A stretch of 13,418 nucleotides of DNA from Firmicutes bacterium UBA6132 (GTDB lineage Bacteria; Bacillota_A; Clostridia; Tissierellales; Sedimentibacteraceae), in the NCBI GenBank assembly GCA_002435835.1, contig DIVM01000225.1:1-13418 (forward strand). Direction: 5' to 3'. The notes under the pieces are model-generated. The model did no database searches, had not been told where the DNA came from, and saw nothing but the letters and a program-made list of their open reading frames with translations. Numbering within the stretch: position 1 is the stretch's first letter; each line of letters begins with the position of its first letter. Below, piece by piece: positions 1 to 7,475 of this stretch. The position numbers were made by a program, and so were the translations under genes.

Positions 1-584
1 ATATCATTATGATATATAATTTTTTCGCATACTTTATAATTATTTAAAATGTAACTTCTTATAATACCATCAAGCATTCCACAACTTATAGGGGGAGTGT
101 ACAATTTTTTTTCTTTTATAAAAAATAAATTTGTCGTAGCTCCTTCGCAAATTTGATTTTTTGTATTAAGGAAAATTGGTTCATCCCATCCCTTTTCTTT
201 AGCATTTCTCTTTTCTAATATATTATCGCCATAATTAAATGATTTCAAAAATGTAAATGGTGAAGTTTCATTTCTTATTACATCGCTAATTCCAAGAATA
301 AATCCTTTTTCAAATTGCTCTTTGGTATATGTGTTGTCTCTATTAGTTATAGTAATATTTTCTTTTGATACCATAACCTTGAGTGCCCCATCTTTCATAG
401 GGTGATCATTTATATAGTCTGTAATATATTTTTTTGTAATTTCACATTGTAAACCCAAAATTTCAAGTGATTTATTTAACCTCTTTAAATGTTCCTTCAA
501 TAATATACAGTGATTTTCTGTAACTGCAATTGTTTCAAACAAACCAATGCCATACATATATCCTTCATCTAATTTAATATTCAT
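1..584 (-). CDS. pabC: Aminodeoxychorismate lyase (PabC-like, fold-type IV PLP enzyme), 3' end outside the window
   Basis: This would convert 4-amino-4-deoxychorismate to 4-aminobenzoate and pyruvate in the cytoplasm, the last step of PABA synthesis. I translated 194 codons by hand from ATG at 584-582; the frame is still open at base 1, so roughly 50-60 C-terminal residues are missing compared with the usual ~250 aa. Seen: the N-terminal GIGLFETIAV block, FLKSFNYGDN with the probable PLP-binding Lys114, CEGATTNLFF with Glu147, and PPISCGMLDGI. The start is firm: the stop codon of pabB lies in the same frame only 15 bases upstream, and AGGAGA sits 7-8 bases before the ATG. The N-terminus is therefore a few residues shorter than in many family members. 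Position right after pabB favours PabC over D-amino-acid or branched-chain aminotransferases of the same fold. Confidence 0.88.
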   Translation of the reverse strand, partial: MNIKLDEGYMYGIGLFETIAVTENHCILLKEHLKRLNKSLEILGLQCEITKKYITDYINDHPMKDGALKVMVSKENITITNRDNTYTKEQFEKGFILGISDVIRNETSPFTFLKSFNYGDNILEKRNAKEKGWDEPIFLNTKNQICEGATTNLFFIKEKKLYTPPISCGMLDGIIRSYILNNYKVCEKIIYHND

Positions 585-599
585 TGAAATTCTCCTATA

Positions 600-1946
600 T
601 TAGCTTAAAGCATCTAAAATTGCTTTTGCTTTTTGTAATGTTTCTTCATATTCAAAATGCAACTCAGATTCATAGGTGATTCCTCCGCCCACCCCTAAAG
701 AATATATGCCATCTTTATAAAGTGCTGTTCTAATAACAATATTTAAATCACAGCTTCCATCTAAGGATATATAACCTATTGTGCCTGTATATATTCCTCT
801 TTGGCCATTTTCTAATTCATCAATAATTTCAATGGCTCTTTTTTTAGGGGCTCCAGTAATTGAACCTCCTGGAAATGTAGCTTTGATTAAATCCATTACA
901 GTTAAATCATCTTTCAAATCACCTACAATGTTAGCAACTAAGTGATATAAGGTTGCATATTCTTCTATAGTAAATAACTCAGTTACTTTTACGGTTCCTT
1001 TTTTGCAAACTTTGTTCAAATCATTGCGTTCTAAATCAACAATCATGAGAAGCTCACTTTTATCTTTTTCAGATTGCTGAAGCTCTTCTTTTAATTTTAA
1101 ATTTTCACTTTCATCAGATCCCTTTTTTCTTGTTCCTTTTATAGGTCTTGTTTCTATATGATTATTTTTCATTTTTAAAAAGCGCTCTGGGGAAGAAGAT
1201 ACAACCTGAAAATCATCATAATTTAAATAAGCTCCAAAGGGTGAAGGATTAATTTTACGAAGTTTTTTAAACATTTCATAGGGTGTTTTTTCGCTTTTTA
1301 TTTTCAATCGTTGAGTTAAATTTGCAATATAAATGTCTCCTTCTATAATATATTGTATAACTTTACTTATAGCTTGTAGGTACTTTTCTTTTTCAAAGTT
1401 AGAATTTACAATTATTTTGCGTATACATTCACTGTCATGAAATTTTTCATTTATATTTGCAATTTTATATTCTATATTTTTTATAGCCACTTCACTGCTT
1501 GTTAAATTACCATTTGCCACAATATATATTTCTTTTTCTTTATGATCCTCTATGATGAAGTCATCATAAAAATTCAATATGCAGTGGGGTATCTTAATAT
1601 TATCTTCATGAGCAGAATTTACATTTTCTAATTTTCTTCCATAATCGTAGGATAAATATCCAATAGCTCCGGATACAATGGGAAGTATAGTATTATTTTC
1701 TTCATGGTGGCTTTTTAAATAATTTCCTACATAGTCTTCAAATAACTCATTAACTACTTGACCATTTACTATTAATTTCTCAGAGTTTAATATGGTAAGG
1801 TATGGATTTATGCCAATTATTGAAAATCGCCCTAATTCATTTTGAAGTGAAGAATCTAAAAATACAGCATTTTTTTCATTTATAAATGCTGAAAAAATTT
1901 CATTAATTTCAATATACTTTTCTAATTTTTTAATAATTCTTTTCAT
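600..1946 (-). CDS. pabB: Aminodeoxychorismate synthase component I (PabB)
   Basis: PabB aminates chorismate to 4-amino-4-deoxychorismate using ammonia from the PabA amidotransferase. The protein has the chorismate-binding fold: an N-terminal region to about residue 180, then GDIYIANLTQR, SSPERFL, the signature RPIKGTRKKGSD, the block FPGGSITGAPKKRA, and RGIYTGTIGY. The Lys in PIKGT (residue 270 from the ATG chosen here) marks PabB; anthranilate synthase TrpE has Ala there. I place the start at ATG 1946-1944 (448 aa), five bases after the pabA stop. A TTG at 1976 in the same frame would add 10 residues but would overlap the pabA coding end. The ribosome site before the ATG is weak (GGTGGT about 13 bases away), so translation is probably coupled to pabA. 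It is the middle gene of pabA-pabB-pabC. Confidence 0.93.
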   Translation of the reverse strand: MKRIIKKLEKYIEINEIFSAFINEKNAVFLDSSLQNELGRFSIIGINPYLTILNSEKLIVNGQVVNELFEDYVGNYLKSHHEENNTILPIVSGAIGYLSYDYGRKLENVNSAHEDNIKIPHCILNFYDDFIIEDHKEKEIYIVANGNLTSSEVAIKNIEYKIANINEKFHDSECIRKIIVNSNFEKEKYLQAISKVIQYIIEGDIYIANLTQRLKIKSEKTPYEMFKKLRKINPSPFGAYLNYDDFQVVSSSPERFLKMKNNHIETRPIKGTRKKGSDESENLKLKEELQQSEKDKSELLMIVDLERNDLNKVCKKGTVKVTELFTIEEYATLYHLVANIVGDLKDDLTVMDLIKATFPGGSITGAPKKRAIEIIDELENGQRGIYTGTIGYISLDGSCDLNIVIRTALYKDGIYSLGVGGGITYESELHFEYEETLQKAKAILDALS

Positions 1947-1951
1947 CTTTT

Positions 1952-2536
1952 TTATTTGCACCACCAATTTTCGCAAATTTTTATAAAATTATTTAATATT
2001 TCATGCCCGTATTCTGATAATACAGCTTCAGGATGAAATTGAACTCCATATACCGGTAGGTTTCTGTGAGATATTGCCATAATTGTGGAGTTATCATCCT
2101 CTGCGTCTATTTGAATTTCCTTAGATAAAGTTTCTTTGTCAACAATTAATGAATGATACCTTGTAACAAAATATGGGCTAGGTATATTGTGGAATAAACC
2201 TTTGCCATTATGTGTTATAGATGTTATTTTGCCATGCATTGGCCTAACACCCTTTACTATATTAGAACCAAACACATGTCCAATGACTTGATGGCCTAAA
2301 CATACTCCTAATATAGGAATTTTCCCATAAAACTCTTTCACAATCTCTTCAGACATCCCTGATTTAGTAGGGCTTTTAGGACCAGGTGAAATAATAATTC
2401 CTTGTGGTTTAATTTTAGTAATCTCATCTTTGGTTATTCTATCATTTTTATATATTACTATTTCTTGTCCTAATTCATGAAAATATGCGGCAAGATTATA
2501 AACAAAAGAGTCGTAATTATCAATTATTAAATACAT
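1952..2536 (-). CDS. pabA: Aminodeoxychorismate synthase component II, glutamine amidotransferase (PabA/TrpG type)
   Basis: This class I glutamine amidotransferase hydrolyses glutamine and passes ammonia to PabB. At 194 aa it is full length for the family. The catalytic triad is visible: nucleophile Cys79 in ILGVCLGHQVIG, and His168 and Glu170 in VQFHPEAVLSEYG. The N-terminal YDSFVYNLAAYFHELG and the ISPGPKSP oxyanion region are also typical. AAGGAGA lies about 6 bases before the ATG and a consensus promoter lies 31 bases further upstream. It is the first gene of the pab operon. PabA and TrpG proteins are often interchangeable in Gram-positive bacteria; with no trp genes visible, the pabB neighbour decides the name. 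It could serve anthranilate synthase as well. Confidence 0.93.
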   Translation of the reverse strand: MYLIIDNYDSFVYNLAAYFHELGQEIVIYKNDRITKDEITKIKPQGIIISPGPKSPTKSGMSEEIVKEFYGKIPILGVCLGHQVIGHVFGSNIVKGVRPMHGKITSITHNGKGLFHNIPSPYFVTRYHSLIVDKETLSKEIQIDAEDDNSTIMAISHRNLPVYGVQFHPEAVLSEYGHEILNNFIKICENWWCK

Positions 2537-2566
2537 TCTTATCTCCTTACAAGATTAATTCACATT

Positions 2567-2595
2567 ATTATATATGAATGGATATAAATTTTCAA
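2567..2595 (-). promoter_or_regulatory. Sigma-A promoter of pabABC
   Basis: On the minus strand, -35 TTGAAA (2595-2590) and -10 TATAAT (2572-2567) are separated by exactly 17 bases. The predicted start near 2560 gives a leader of about 25 bases before pabA, long enough for the ribosome site only, so no leader regulation is expected. Confidence 0.78.
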
Positions 2596-2643
2596 TAAAT
2601 AATTCGCAAGCTATAACAAGGTTGTATTTGAATGAATCATGCA

Positions 2644-2672
2644 TTGAAAATATATGATAATAATGTTAATAT
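2644..2672 (+). promoter_or_regulatory. Possible promoter of the EamA transporter gene
   Basis: TTGAAA at 2644-2649 is followed after 17 bases by TAATAT (2667-2672), a 4-of-6 match to the -10 box. It is back to back with the pabABC promoter. The region is so AT-rich that the match could be chance. Confidence 0.35.
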
Positions 2673-2703
2673 TTAATTAAGTTAAAAAATACCACGGAGG
2701 AAA

Positions 2704-3609
2704 ATGCATACTAAAAATGTTACACTCTATGTTGCAGCTATTATATTTTCATTAATATTTGGTTTGAGTTTTATGTTTACAAAAAAAGCTATAATGGTAA
2801 TTTCAGTACTTAAACTTTTATCATTTCGATTTTTGATAGCTTTTATTGCAATGTCATTGTTGGTTTTGTGTAAGGTAATTAAGGTAGACTATAAAAATAA
2901 ACCAATAAAAGATTTGTTTATAACGTGCATAGCTCAGCCTGTTGTTTATTTTATTTTTGAAACATATGCTATACAATATACATCATCATCTTATGCGGGA
3001 TTATTCATTGCACTTATACCTATCTGCGTATCAATCATGGGAATTTACTTTTTAAAAGTAATGCCAAGTAGAATTCAATGGATATTTATATTTCTCTCAG
3101 TAGCTGGAGTTATATATATATTACTTAACGATACATCATCTATTAATGGTAGTGCAAATTTTGTAGGAACACTATTTCTCTTTGTAGCAATTATGTCTGC
3201 TTCCGTATATAGTATATATTCAAGAAAAATATCTCTGCATTTTTCTTCTTTTGAAATTACATATTTTATGATGGGGATTGCTGCTGCTGTATTTAGTTTT
3301 ATTGCATTAATTTTAGATATTTTTAATGGAAATGTTAATATGTATTTTCAACCTATCTTTAATAAGGATGTAATAATTTCAGTAATATACCTGGGTCTTT
3401 TATCATCAGTGGTTGCTTATTATTTTATGAATTATAGTCTTTCAAAAATGTCTGCTTCAAAATCTACTGTATTTGCTAATTTGGCTACAATAATAAGCAT
3501 AGTTGCGGGTGTAGTGTTTTTAGGTGAAAATTTTTATTATTATCATGTAATAGGTTCTGTCATGATTTTAGTAGGAATCATTGGTACTAATTATTTTAAT
3601 ACTATTTAA
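2704..3609 (+). CDS. EamA-family (drug/metabolite transporter superfamily) membrane transporter
   Basis: A 301-aa integral membrane protein with about ten hydrophobic segments (roughly residues 6-26, 31-58, 69-89, 95-115, 124-142, 153-172, 185-207, 224-245, 253-274 and 279-298). They form two five-helix EamA repeats separated by a polar loop near residues 143-152. Family features seen: FGLSFMFTKKAI in helix 1, LSFRFLIAF in helix 2, and a second-repeat block SKMSASKSTVFANL followed by LGEN, the usual helix-9 pattern. Members export or import metabolites, amino acids or purines; the substrate cannot be read from sequence. The Shine-Dalgarno GGAGG (2696-2700) is only 3 bases from the ATG, unusually close, yet no other in-frame start is available nearby. 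It diverges from pabA, which does not by itself suggest a PABA-related role. Confidence 0.85.
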   Translation: MHTKNVTLYVAAIIFSLIFGLSFMFTKKAIMVISVLKLLSFRFLIAFIAMSLLVLCKVIKVDYKNKPIKDLFITCIAQPVVYFIFETYAIQYTSSSYAGLFIALIPICVSIMGIYFLKVMPSRIQWIFIFLSVAGVIYILLNDTSSINGSANFVGTLFLFVAIMSASVYSIYSRKISLHFSSFEITYFMMGIAAAVFSFIALILDIFNGNVNMYFQPIFNKDVIISVIYLGLLSSVVAYYFMNYSLSKMSASKSTVFANLATIISIVAGVVFLGENFYYYHVIGSVMILVGIIGTNYFNTI

Positions 3610-3720
3610 AAGAACACCCAACAAAAAATCTTATGAGTCTAACTTATTTAATAATGATAAACAAAGATACGGACACAATAGTAAAATATTATACAACAAA
3701 ATAAATGGGGGCGAATCTTT

Positions 3721-3876
3721 ATGAAGAAATTTAAACTAAATAGAAATATATATATATTTTGTGGATTTTGTTTTTTGGTATCTACTTTTTTGCAATTACG
3801 TATTTTTTCAATTAACAGCAATAAATTTTTTATAAGTTTAAATATTTTATTGAGATTATTTCCACAGAAGATATAG
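3721..3876 (+). CDS. Small hypothetical membrane protein (51 aa), possibly truncated
   Basis: ATG at 3721 is preceded at 9 bases by GGGGG (3707-3711), a usable ribosome site. The 51-aa product starts with a basic segment (MKKFKLNRN) and continues into one strongly hydrophobic stretch (YIFCGFCFLVSTFLQL), so it would be a single-span membrane peptide. The second half is less regular and its 3' end overlaps, in another frame, the effector-domain remnant at 3825-4109. This suggests that an original longer small membrane protein was joined to foreign sequence. I do not recognise a named family. Confidence 0.4.
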   Translation: MKKFKLNRNIYIFCGFCFLVSTFLQLRIFSINSNKFFISLNILLRLFPQKI

Positions 3877-4109
3877 TTACAGGTCATATGAAAATATTTC
3901 CTGAGGGGCAATATGCCTGTGTTGTTTTTAAAGGTTGCTATAATGATACTCAAAAACATTATAAAATTCTTGTTCGATGGATAAATGAAAATGGATATGA
4001 AATATTAGGTGATTCAATTAAAAAAAACATAGTAGATTATGACTTTTCAGATTCTGAAAATGAATATGTTTCAGAAATACAAATTCCAATTAGAAAATTA
4101 TTGCTTTAA
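3825..4109 (+). pseudogene. Remnant of a GyrI-like / MerR-type effector-binding domain (C-terminal part only)
   Basis: The open frame begins after a TAA at 3822 and ends with TAA at 4107-4109. The stretch from about 3888 reads FPEGQYACVVFKGCYNDT, then KILVRWINENGYEILGDS, and ends NEYVSEIQIPIRK. This is the pattern of the last half of the GyrI-like effector-binding domain found at the C-terminus of BmrR/BltR-type MerR regulators. No DNA-binding helix-turn-helix precedes it; upstream is the unrelated small membrane ORF. An ATG at 3888 would give 73 aa but has no good ribosome site. A free-standing GyrI-like protein would be about twice as long, so I treat this as a relic of a regulator. It could be a short expressed peptide, but that is less likely. 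Confidence 0.6.
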
Positions 4110-4194
4110 CAGAAAGCCATATTTACACTTAAGTTATAAATTTTTAGTACTAAGATTCATTAAAAAAATTAATTAATTTGGAGAAAAGAGTTAA

Positions 4195-4481
4195 ATTAGA
4201 TTATTCATTGCAAAAGAAAAAATTATCATTGATGGTTGGACAAAAGAACAGCTTCATTCAGTGCTACTTTGGATTGCAGTATTGATATTTGCTACTACAA
4301 CATATTTTTCATTTTATAGCGTAGTGTCATTAATTACAGGTTATTCAATATTTTTTATAGCAGCAAAATCATACTTGCATTAGTTCAAACCCCTTTTAAT
4401 ACATGAGATGAAAAAGAGCTTAAAGAATTAATTGAAGATGTAAAAATATCACATGGGGAGAAAACAAAGAATAGAATTTAA
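4195..4481 (+). pseudogene. Frameshifted remnant of a small membrane protein, family not recognised
   Basis: Frame one (4195-4383) reads from KEKIIIDGWTKEQLHSVLLW into two hydrophobic segments (WIAVLIFATTTYF and VVSLITGYSIFFIAA) and stops at TAG 4381. Shifting frame near 4368 continues sensibly as LALVQTPFNT, a TGA at 4404 where Trp would fit, then DEKELKELIEDVKISHGEK, ending TAA at 4479. The joined product would be about 95 aa: two transmembrane helices and an acidic, helical cytoplasmic tail. No start codon remains at the 5' end; TAA sits just before the first codon. At least two lesions (one frameshift, one nonsense) make it non-functional. I do not recognise the family. Confidence 0.5.
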
Positions 4482-4512
4482 ATTTGTGCTGAAATTAAAT
4501 AATAAATTTTGA

Positions 4513-4540
4513 TTTAAATTTATTTAAATTATAGTATAAT
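4513..4540 (+). promoter_or_regulatory. Possible relic promoter upstream of the AlbA_2 remnant
   Basis: A perfect TATAAT lies at 4535-4540, with TTTAAA 16 bases upstream (4513-4518), about 50 bases before the ATG at 4591. The -10 box is good, the -35 box weak. It may still be active although the gene behind it is broken. Confidence 0.4.
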
Positions 4541-4590
4541 AGCTATATGATAAATTATATTAACAAAAAATATTCTTAGGTTGAGTATTT

Positions 4591-5011
4591 ATGAATGAAA
4601 GTAACCGTGTTGAATTCAAAAGAGAATTAAATGATAGTTTGGAGAAAGAAGTTGTAGGATTTTAAATTATGCTTAAGGCGGAGAAATATGTATAGGTATT
4701 GAAGACAACTGATTTATTTCTGGTGTAGAGAATTCTGATGATGTTCAGAAAATAATCGCAGATAAATAAAGATAATATATATCTCTCTACAATGGTATTG
4801 TTTGATGTGATAACCGTTAAAATGGAAGATAAAGATATTGTTAAAATTGCTATATCAAGTGGTCCAGAAAAGCCATATTATATTAAAAGGTATGTGATGT
4901 TTCAAATGTATGCCTTATAAGAGTAGGTACATCAGTTCAACAAATGGCAAAAGAGATGATAGATTCATTATACTCCAAATGTATTAGAAATTCATGGATA
5001 CAAATGTTAAA
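4591..5011 (+). pseudogene. Decayed AlbA_2 (Schlafen-type) domain protein, N-terminal part
   Basis: The first 24 codons from ATG 4591 read MNESNRVEFKRELNDSLEKE, the typical N-terminus of AlbA_2-domain (ATP-binding, putative nucleic-acid-binding) proteins. A one-base loss near 4662 ends this frame. The text continues in another frame as LNYA-stop-GGEICIGIEDN-stop-FISGVENSDDVQKIIADK. Further shifts then give TMVLFDVITVKMEDKDIVKI, AISSGPEKPYYIK and LIRVGTSVQQMAKEMIDSLYS. Piecing these together recovers the AlbA_2 domain almost end to end, with several frameshifts and at least three internal stops. The C-terminal ATPase-like and winged-helix parts usual in ~400-480-aa members are absent. It is an old pseudogene lying directly upstream of the iclR gene. 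Confidence 0.72.
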
Positions 5012-5068
5012 ATAGATATATAATTAAAAAATCATTGAATATATAAGACAGAAAGGACAGGATAATTC

Positions 5069-5815
5069 ATGGAAAAAGTAACTGCAATTGAAAAAACACT
5101 TTTTGTATTGAATGAATTTACAAAAAAACCATATTCCTACTCAGCGAAAGAACTAAGTGAACATTTAAGTTTTAGTAAACCCACTGTACATCGTATTTTA
5201 AATATTTTGGAAAAGTTTCACTATGTTCGGCGCAATTATACTGGGCAATATACTATTGGATATAAAGCATATCAAGTTGGGCTGATTTATGCGAATAATA
5301 CTGATATTTTTTTGGAAATTGGAAGAATTATTGATGACGTTGCGCAAATAACTGGTGAGCAGGTGGGATATGCTGTTTTGGAGGGGACGGATGTTGTGAG
5401 TATTTATGAATCTCAGGTTCAGGATTCGCGTATTCGCTACATAGCAGGGCGAGTTTATCCAATTAATGCGGGTTGTTATGGAAAGGTTTTGATGGCTTTC
5501 TCACATCCTATAGAAGAACTTCGTGAAATAGTATCAAATTTTAAACTTGAAAAGGTATCGCCTGGAGCAATCCTTGACCCAAAAGCTTTATTGTGTGAAT
5601 ATGAAAAGATTATTTCAAGAGGATTTGCTGATAGCGAAGATGAATATTTAGATGGTACGGTCGGATTGGGCGTTCCTGTTTTTCATAGTAATGGTAGCAT
5701 TCATGGTTGTATTTCTTTGGGGGCAATAAAATCTAAACATTTTGGGGAAAATAAGGAAGAATACATAGCAGAACTTTTAAAGGCAGCAAAAAGAATTGGT
5801 CAGATTTTATTATAG
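5069..5815 (+). CDS. IclR-family transcriptional regulator
   Basis: A 248-aa cytoplasmic regulator of the usual IclR length. Residues 1-65 form the winged helix-turn-helix (AIEKTLFVLNEF, SAKELSEHLSFSKPTVHRIL, then the wing YTGQYTIGYKAYQVG). Residues about 80-248 form the GAF-like effector-binding domain, with the family hallmarks RVYPINAGCYGKVLMAF and GTVGLGVPVFHSNGSIHGC. AGGACAGGA precedes the ATG. A TATAAT at 5019-5024 could be its -10 box but lacks a convincing -35. A terminator follows it, and the amidohydrolase-carrier operon begins 263 bases downstream on the same strand with its own promoter. IclR regulators usually control an adjacent catabolic operon in response to a substrate, so control of the deacylase and carrier is the obvious inference. 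Arginine codons CGT, CGC and CGG are more frequent here than in the pab genes. Confidence 0.92.
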   Translation: MEKVTAIEKTLFVLNEFTKKPYSYSAKELSEHLSFSKPTVHRILNILEKFHYVRRNYTGQYTIGYKAYQVGLIYANNTDIFLEIGRIIDDVAQITGEQVGYAVLEGTDVVSIYESQVQDSRIRYIAGRVYPINAGCYGKVLMAFSHPIEELREIVSNFKLEKVSPGAILDPKALLCEYEKIISRGFADSEDEYLDGTVGLGVPVFHSNGSIHGCISLGAIKSKHFGENKEEYIAELLKAAKRIGQILL

Positions 5816-5864
5816 TTAGTATAGCCTGAGATTTTTAAAAAGACTGCTTGTTTGATAAATCATT

Positions 5865-5895
5865 AAAATTGCAAATAAAATTTGCAATTTTTTTT
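5865..5895 (+). terminator. Rho-independent terminator after the iclR gene
   Basis: AAAATTGCAAA (5865-5875) pairs perfectly with TTTGCAATTTT (5881-5891) around a 5-base loop and runs into an uninterrupted T tract to 5895. It lies 50 bases after the iclR stop and separates iclR from the next operon. Confidence 0.75.
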
Positions 5896-5949
5896 ATGAG
5901 TTTTTCTAATGAAATTTGTATAAGTCTGATAAATGAGATTTTATTTCTA

Positions 5950-5978
5950 TTGACTTCATTATTCTAAAGTGCTATACT
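5950..5978 (+). promoter_or_regulatory. Sigma-A promoter of the amidohydrolase-carrier operon
   Basis: TTGACT (5950-5955) and TATACT (5973-5978), 5 of 6 consensus bases each, are spaced by exactly 17 bases. The predicted start near 5985 gives a leader of about 93 bases before the ATG at 6078. Confidence 0.8.
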
Positions 5979-5985
5979 GCAAATA

Positions 5986-6021
5986 AGTCCATAATATTGA
6001 CTGTATTCCACAATATGGACT
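5986..6021 (+). promoter_or_regulatory. Inverted repeat at the transcription start, candidate IclR-type operator
   Basis: AGTCCATA (5986-5993) is the reverse complement of TATGGACT (6014-6021). An alternative pairing AGTCC + ATATTG with CAATAT + GGACT gives 11 bp with a 3-base bulge. The arms begin at about +1 of the predicted start, where a bound repressor would block initiation or elongation. The same bases could fold as an RNA hairpin, but no T run follows, so it is not a terminator. Confidence 0.5.
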
Positions 6022-6077
6022 GAATCTTTTGTGCTAAAAGGTTATCAAAATATATTAAGTAGGGAAGGTAGGATATT

Positions 6078-7436
6078 ATGTTAGACATACTCATACAATC
6101 AGGACAATATCCTGATTATGAGAAAGGCAAAATGGTCAATGGTGACATTGGTATCAAAGACGGGAAAATTTTAAAAGTTGGCCGAATCACTGAATCTGCT
6201 GAGAAAATCATACTAGCAGAAGGCAAAATTGTTTCTCCTGGGTTTATTGACATTCATATGCATGAAGAGGACTTTAACAATGAAGGTGAGGAATACGTTA
6301 TTTCTAAAATGATGCTCAAAATGGGAGTAACGACCTGTTTGGGAGGAAATTGCGGATTGCAGCATCAAAGTGTAAAAGAGTTTAGGGATTCTATTTCTCG
6401 TTTAGGTGGATGTCCGGTTAACTATATGCTTCTTGCAGGCTATAACAGTATGCGCAGTAATTTTGGAGTTGGACGATATGAAATTTCAACAAAAAAGGTG
6501 ATTCAACAGATTTCGGAAAAATTAAAGGAGGAGATTAAAAATGGTGCTTGGGGAATCTCCTTTGGGCTGGAATACGACCCTGGTATCAGCTTTGAAGAAG
6601 TTCTTTCTGTTCTAAATGGCCAGCCACAGGACGATATTTTTGTATCTATGCATTATAGAGATGATTCGGCAGGTGCTTCTGAAGCCATAAAGGAAATGAT
6701 AGATATTGCAAGACTTTCTCGAAAAAAATTCCAAATATCTCATTTGAGTAGTTGTTCTGCAATGGGGCAGATGAGGGATGCGCTTAAAGAAATTAATAAT
6801 GCAATTATTCAAAACCCAAAATTGGATTATGATACATACCCTTACAATGCATTTTCTACGCACATAGGATCGGCGGTTTTTAATGATGGTTGTTTTGAAC
6901 GTTGGAATAAGAGTTATGACAGCATTCTATTAACAGATGAGCCTTTCAAGAATTGTTTTTGTGATAAGGAATTGTTTGAAAAGGTAAGAAAAGAGTATCC
7001 TGAAATGTTAGCAGTTGCGTTTGTTATGAATGAAGAGGAAATAGCAGAGTCAATTTGCAATGTAAATGGCATGATTGCAAGTGATGGTATTATTAATAAT
7101 GGAAATGGACATCCTAGAGCAGCAGGAACATTTCCTAGAGTGCTTGGAAAGTACGTAAGAGAAACAGGGTGCATTTCTATGATTGACGCGTTGAGGAAAA
7201 TGACATTTGAACCAGCAAAAAGACTTGGGTTAATAGAAAAAGGACAGATTCGAGAGGGCTTTGATGCGGATATTACTATTTTTGATCCAAAAACTATCAG
7301 GGACGGTGCTAATTTTGAAGAAATCAACATTGAGCCATCTGGGGTCGAATTTGTGATTTTAAATGGGAATATTGCTTTGGGTCAAGGAAAAGTGATAAAT
7401 GATCGGCTAGGATGCTTTCTATCTTCTAAGTTTTAA
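6078..7436 (+). CDS. Amidohydrolase of the N-acyl-D-amino-acid deacylase (D-aminoacylase) family
   Basis: Metal-dependent cytoplasmic hydrolase predicted to remove the N-acyl group from a D-amino acid or similar amide. Residues 1-53 and the last ~60 form the small beta domain; the middle is the TIM barrel. Seen: FIDIHMHEED (His60, His62), GGNCG with Cys92 (the metal-bridging Cys of D-aminoacylases), SFGLEYDPG, MHYRDD (His192 and a substrate-carboxylate-type Arg), QISHLSS (His222), IASDG (Asp336), then NGHPRAAGTFPRVLGKYVRE and the C-terminal FDADITIFDPKTIRDGANF. All metal ligands expected from the family are present. At 452 aa it is somewhat shorter than the ~480 aa of typical enzymes. The ribosome site AGGGAAGGTAGGA precedes the ATG. 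It is first in an operon with the YfcC carrier. The exact acyl group and amino acid cannot be read from sequence; a related amide or cyclic substrate is possible. Confidence 0.85.
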   Translation: MLDILIQSGQYPDYEKGKMVNGDIGIKDGKILKVGRITESAEKIILAEGKIVSPGFIDIHMHEEDFNNEGEEYVISKMMLKMGVTTCLGGNCGLQHQSVKEFRDSISRLGGCPVNYMLLAGYNSMRSNFGVGRYEISTKKVIQQISEKLKEEIKNGAWGISFGLEYDPGISFEEVLSVLNGQPQDDIFVSMHYRDDSAGASEAIKEMIDIARLSRKKFQISHLSSCSAMGQMRDALKEINNAIIQNPKLDYDTYPYNAFSTHIGSAVFNDGCFERWNKSYDSILLTDEPFKNCFCDKELFEKVRKEYPEMLAVAFVMNEEEIAESICNVNGMIASDGIINNGNGHPRAAGTFPRVLGKYVRETGCISMIDALRKMTFEPAKRLGLIEKGQIREGFDADITIFDPKTIRDGANFEEINIEPSGVEFVILNGNIALGQGKVINDRLGCFLSSKF

Positions 7437-7475
7437 ATTTTATCGTATTTATTTTATGAAAGAGGAGACAGTAAA

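Noticed and set aside
3648..3959. 103-codon open frame on the minus strand
   Set aside because: It is low-complexity, rich in Ile, Phe and Asn, and covers the small membrane ORF and effector remnant on the other strand; no ribosome site or family pattern.
3610..5068. Mobile element or transposase explaining the decayed region
   Set aside because: No terminal inverted repeats, target-site duplications or transposase motifs could be found in this stretch.
5987..6077. Riboswitch or T-box in the leader of the deacylase operon
   Set aside because: The leader is only about 93 bases, has one imperfect hairpin, no T-box sequence and no terminator-antiterminator pair.
6914..7330. 138-codon open frame on the minus strand inside the deacylase gene
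   Set aside because: It is the antisense reading of a well-conserved amidohydrolase gene; no independent coding signal.
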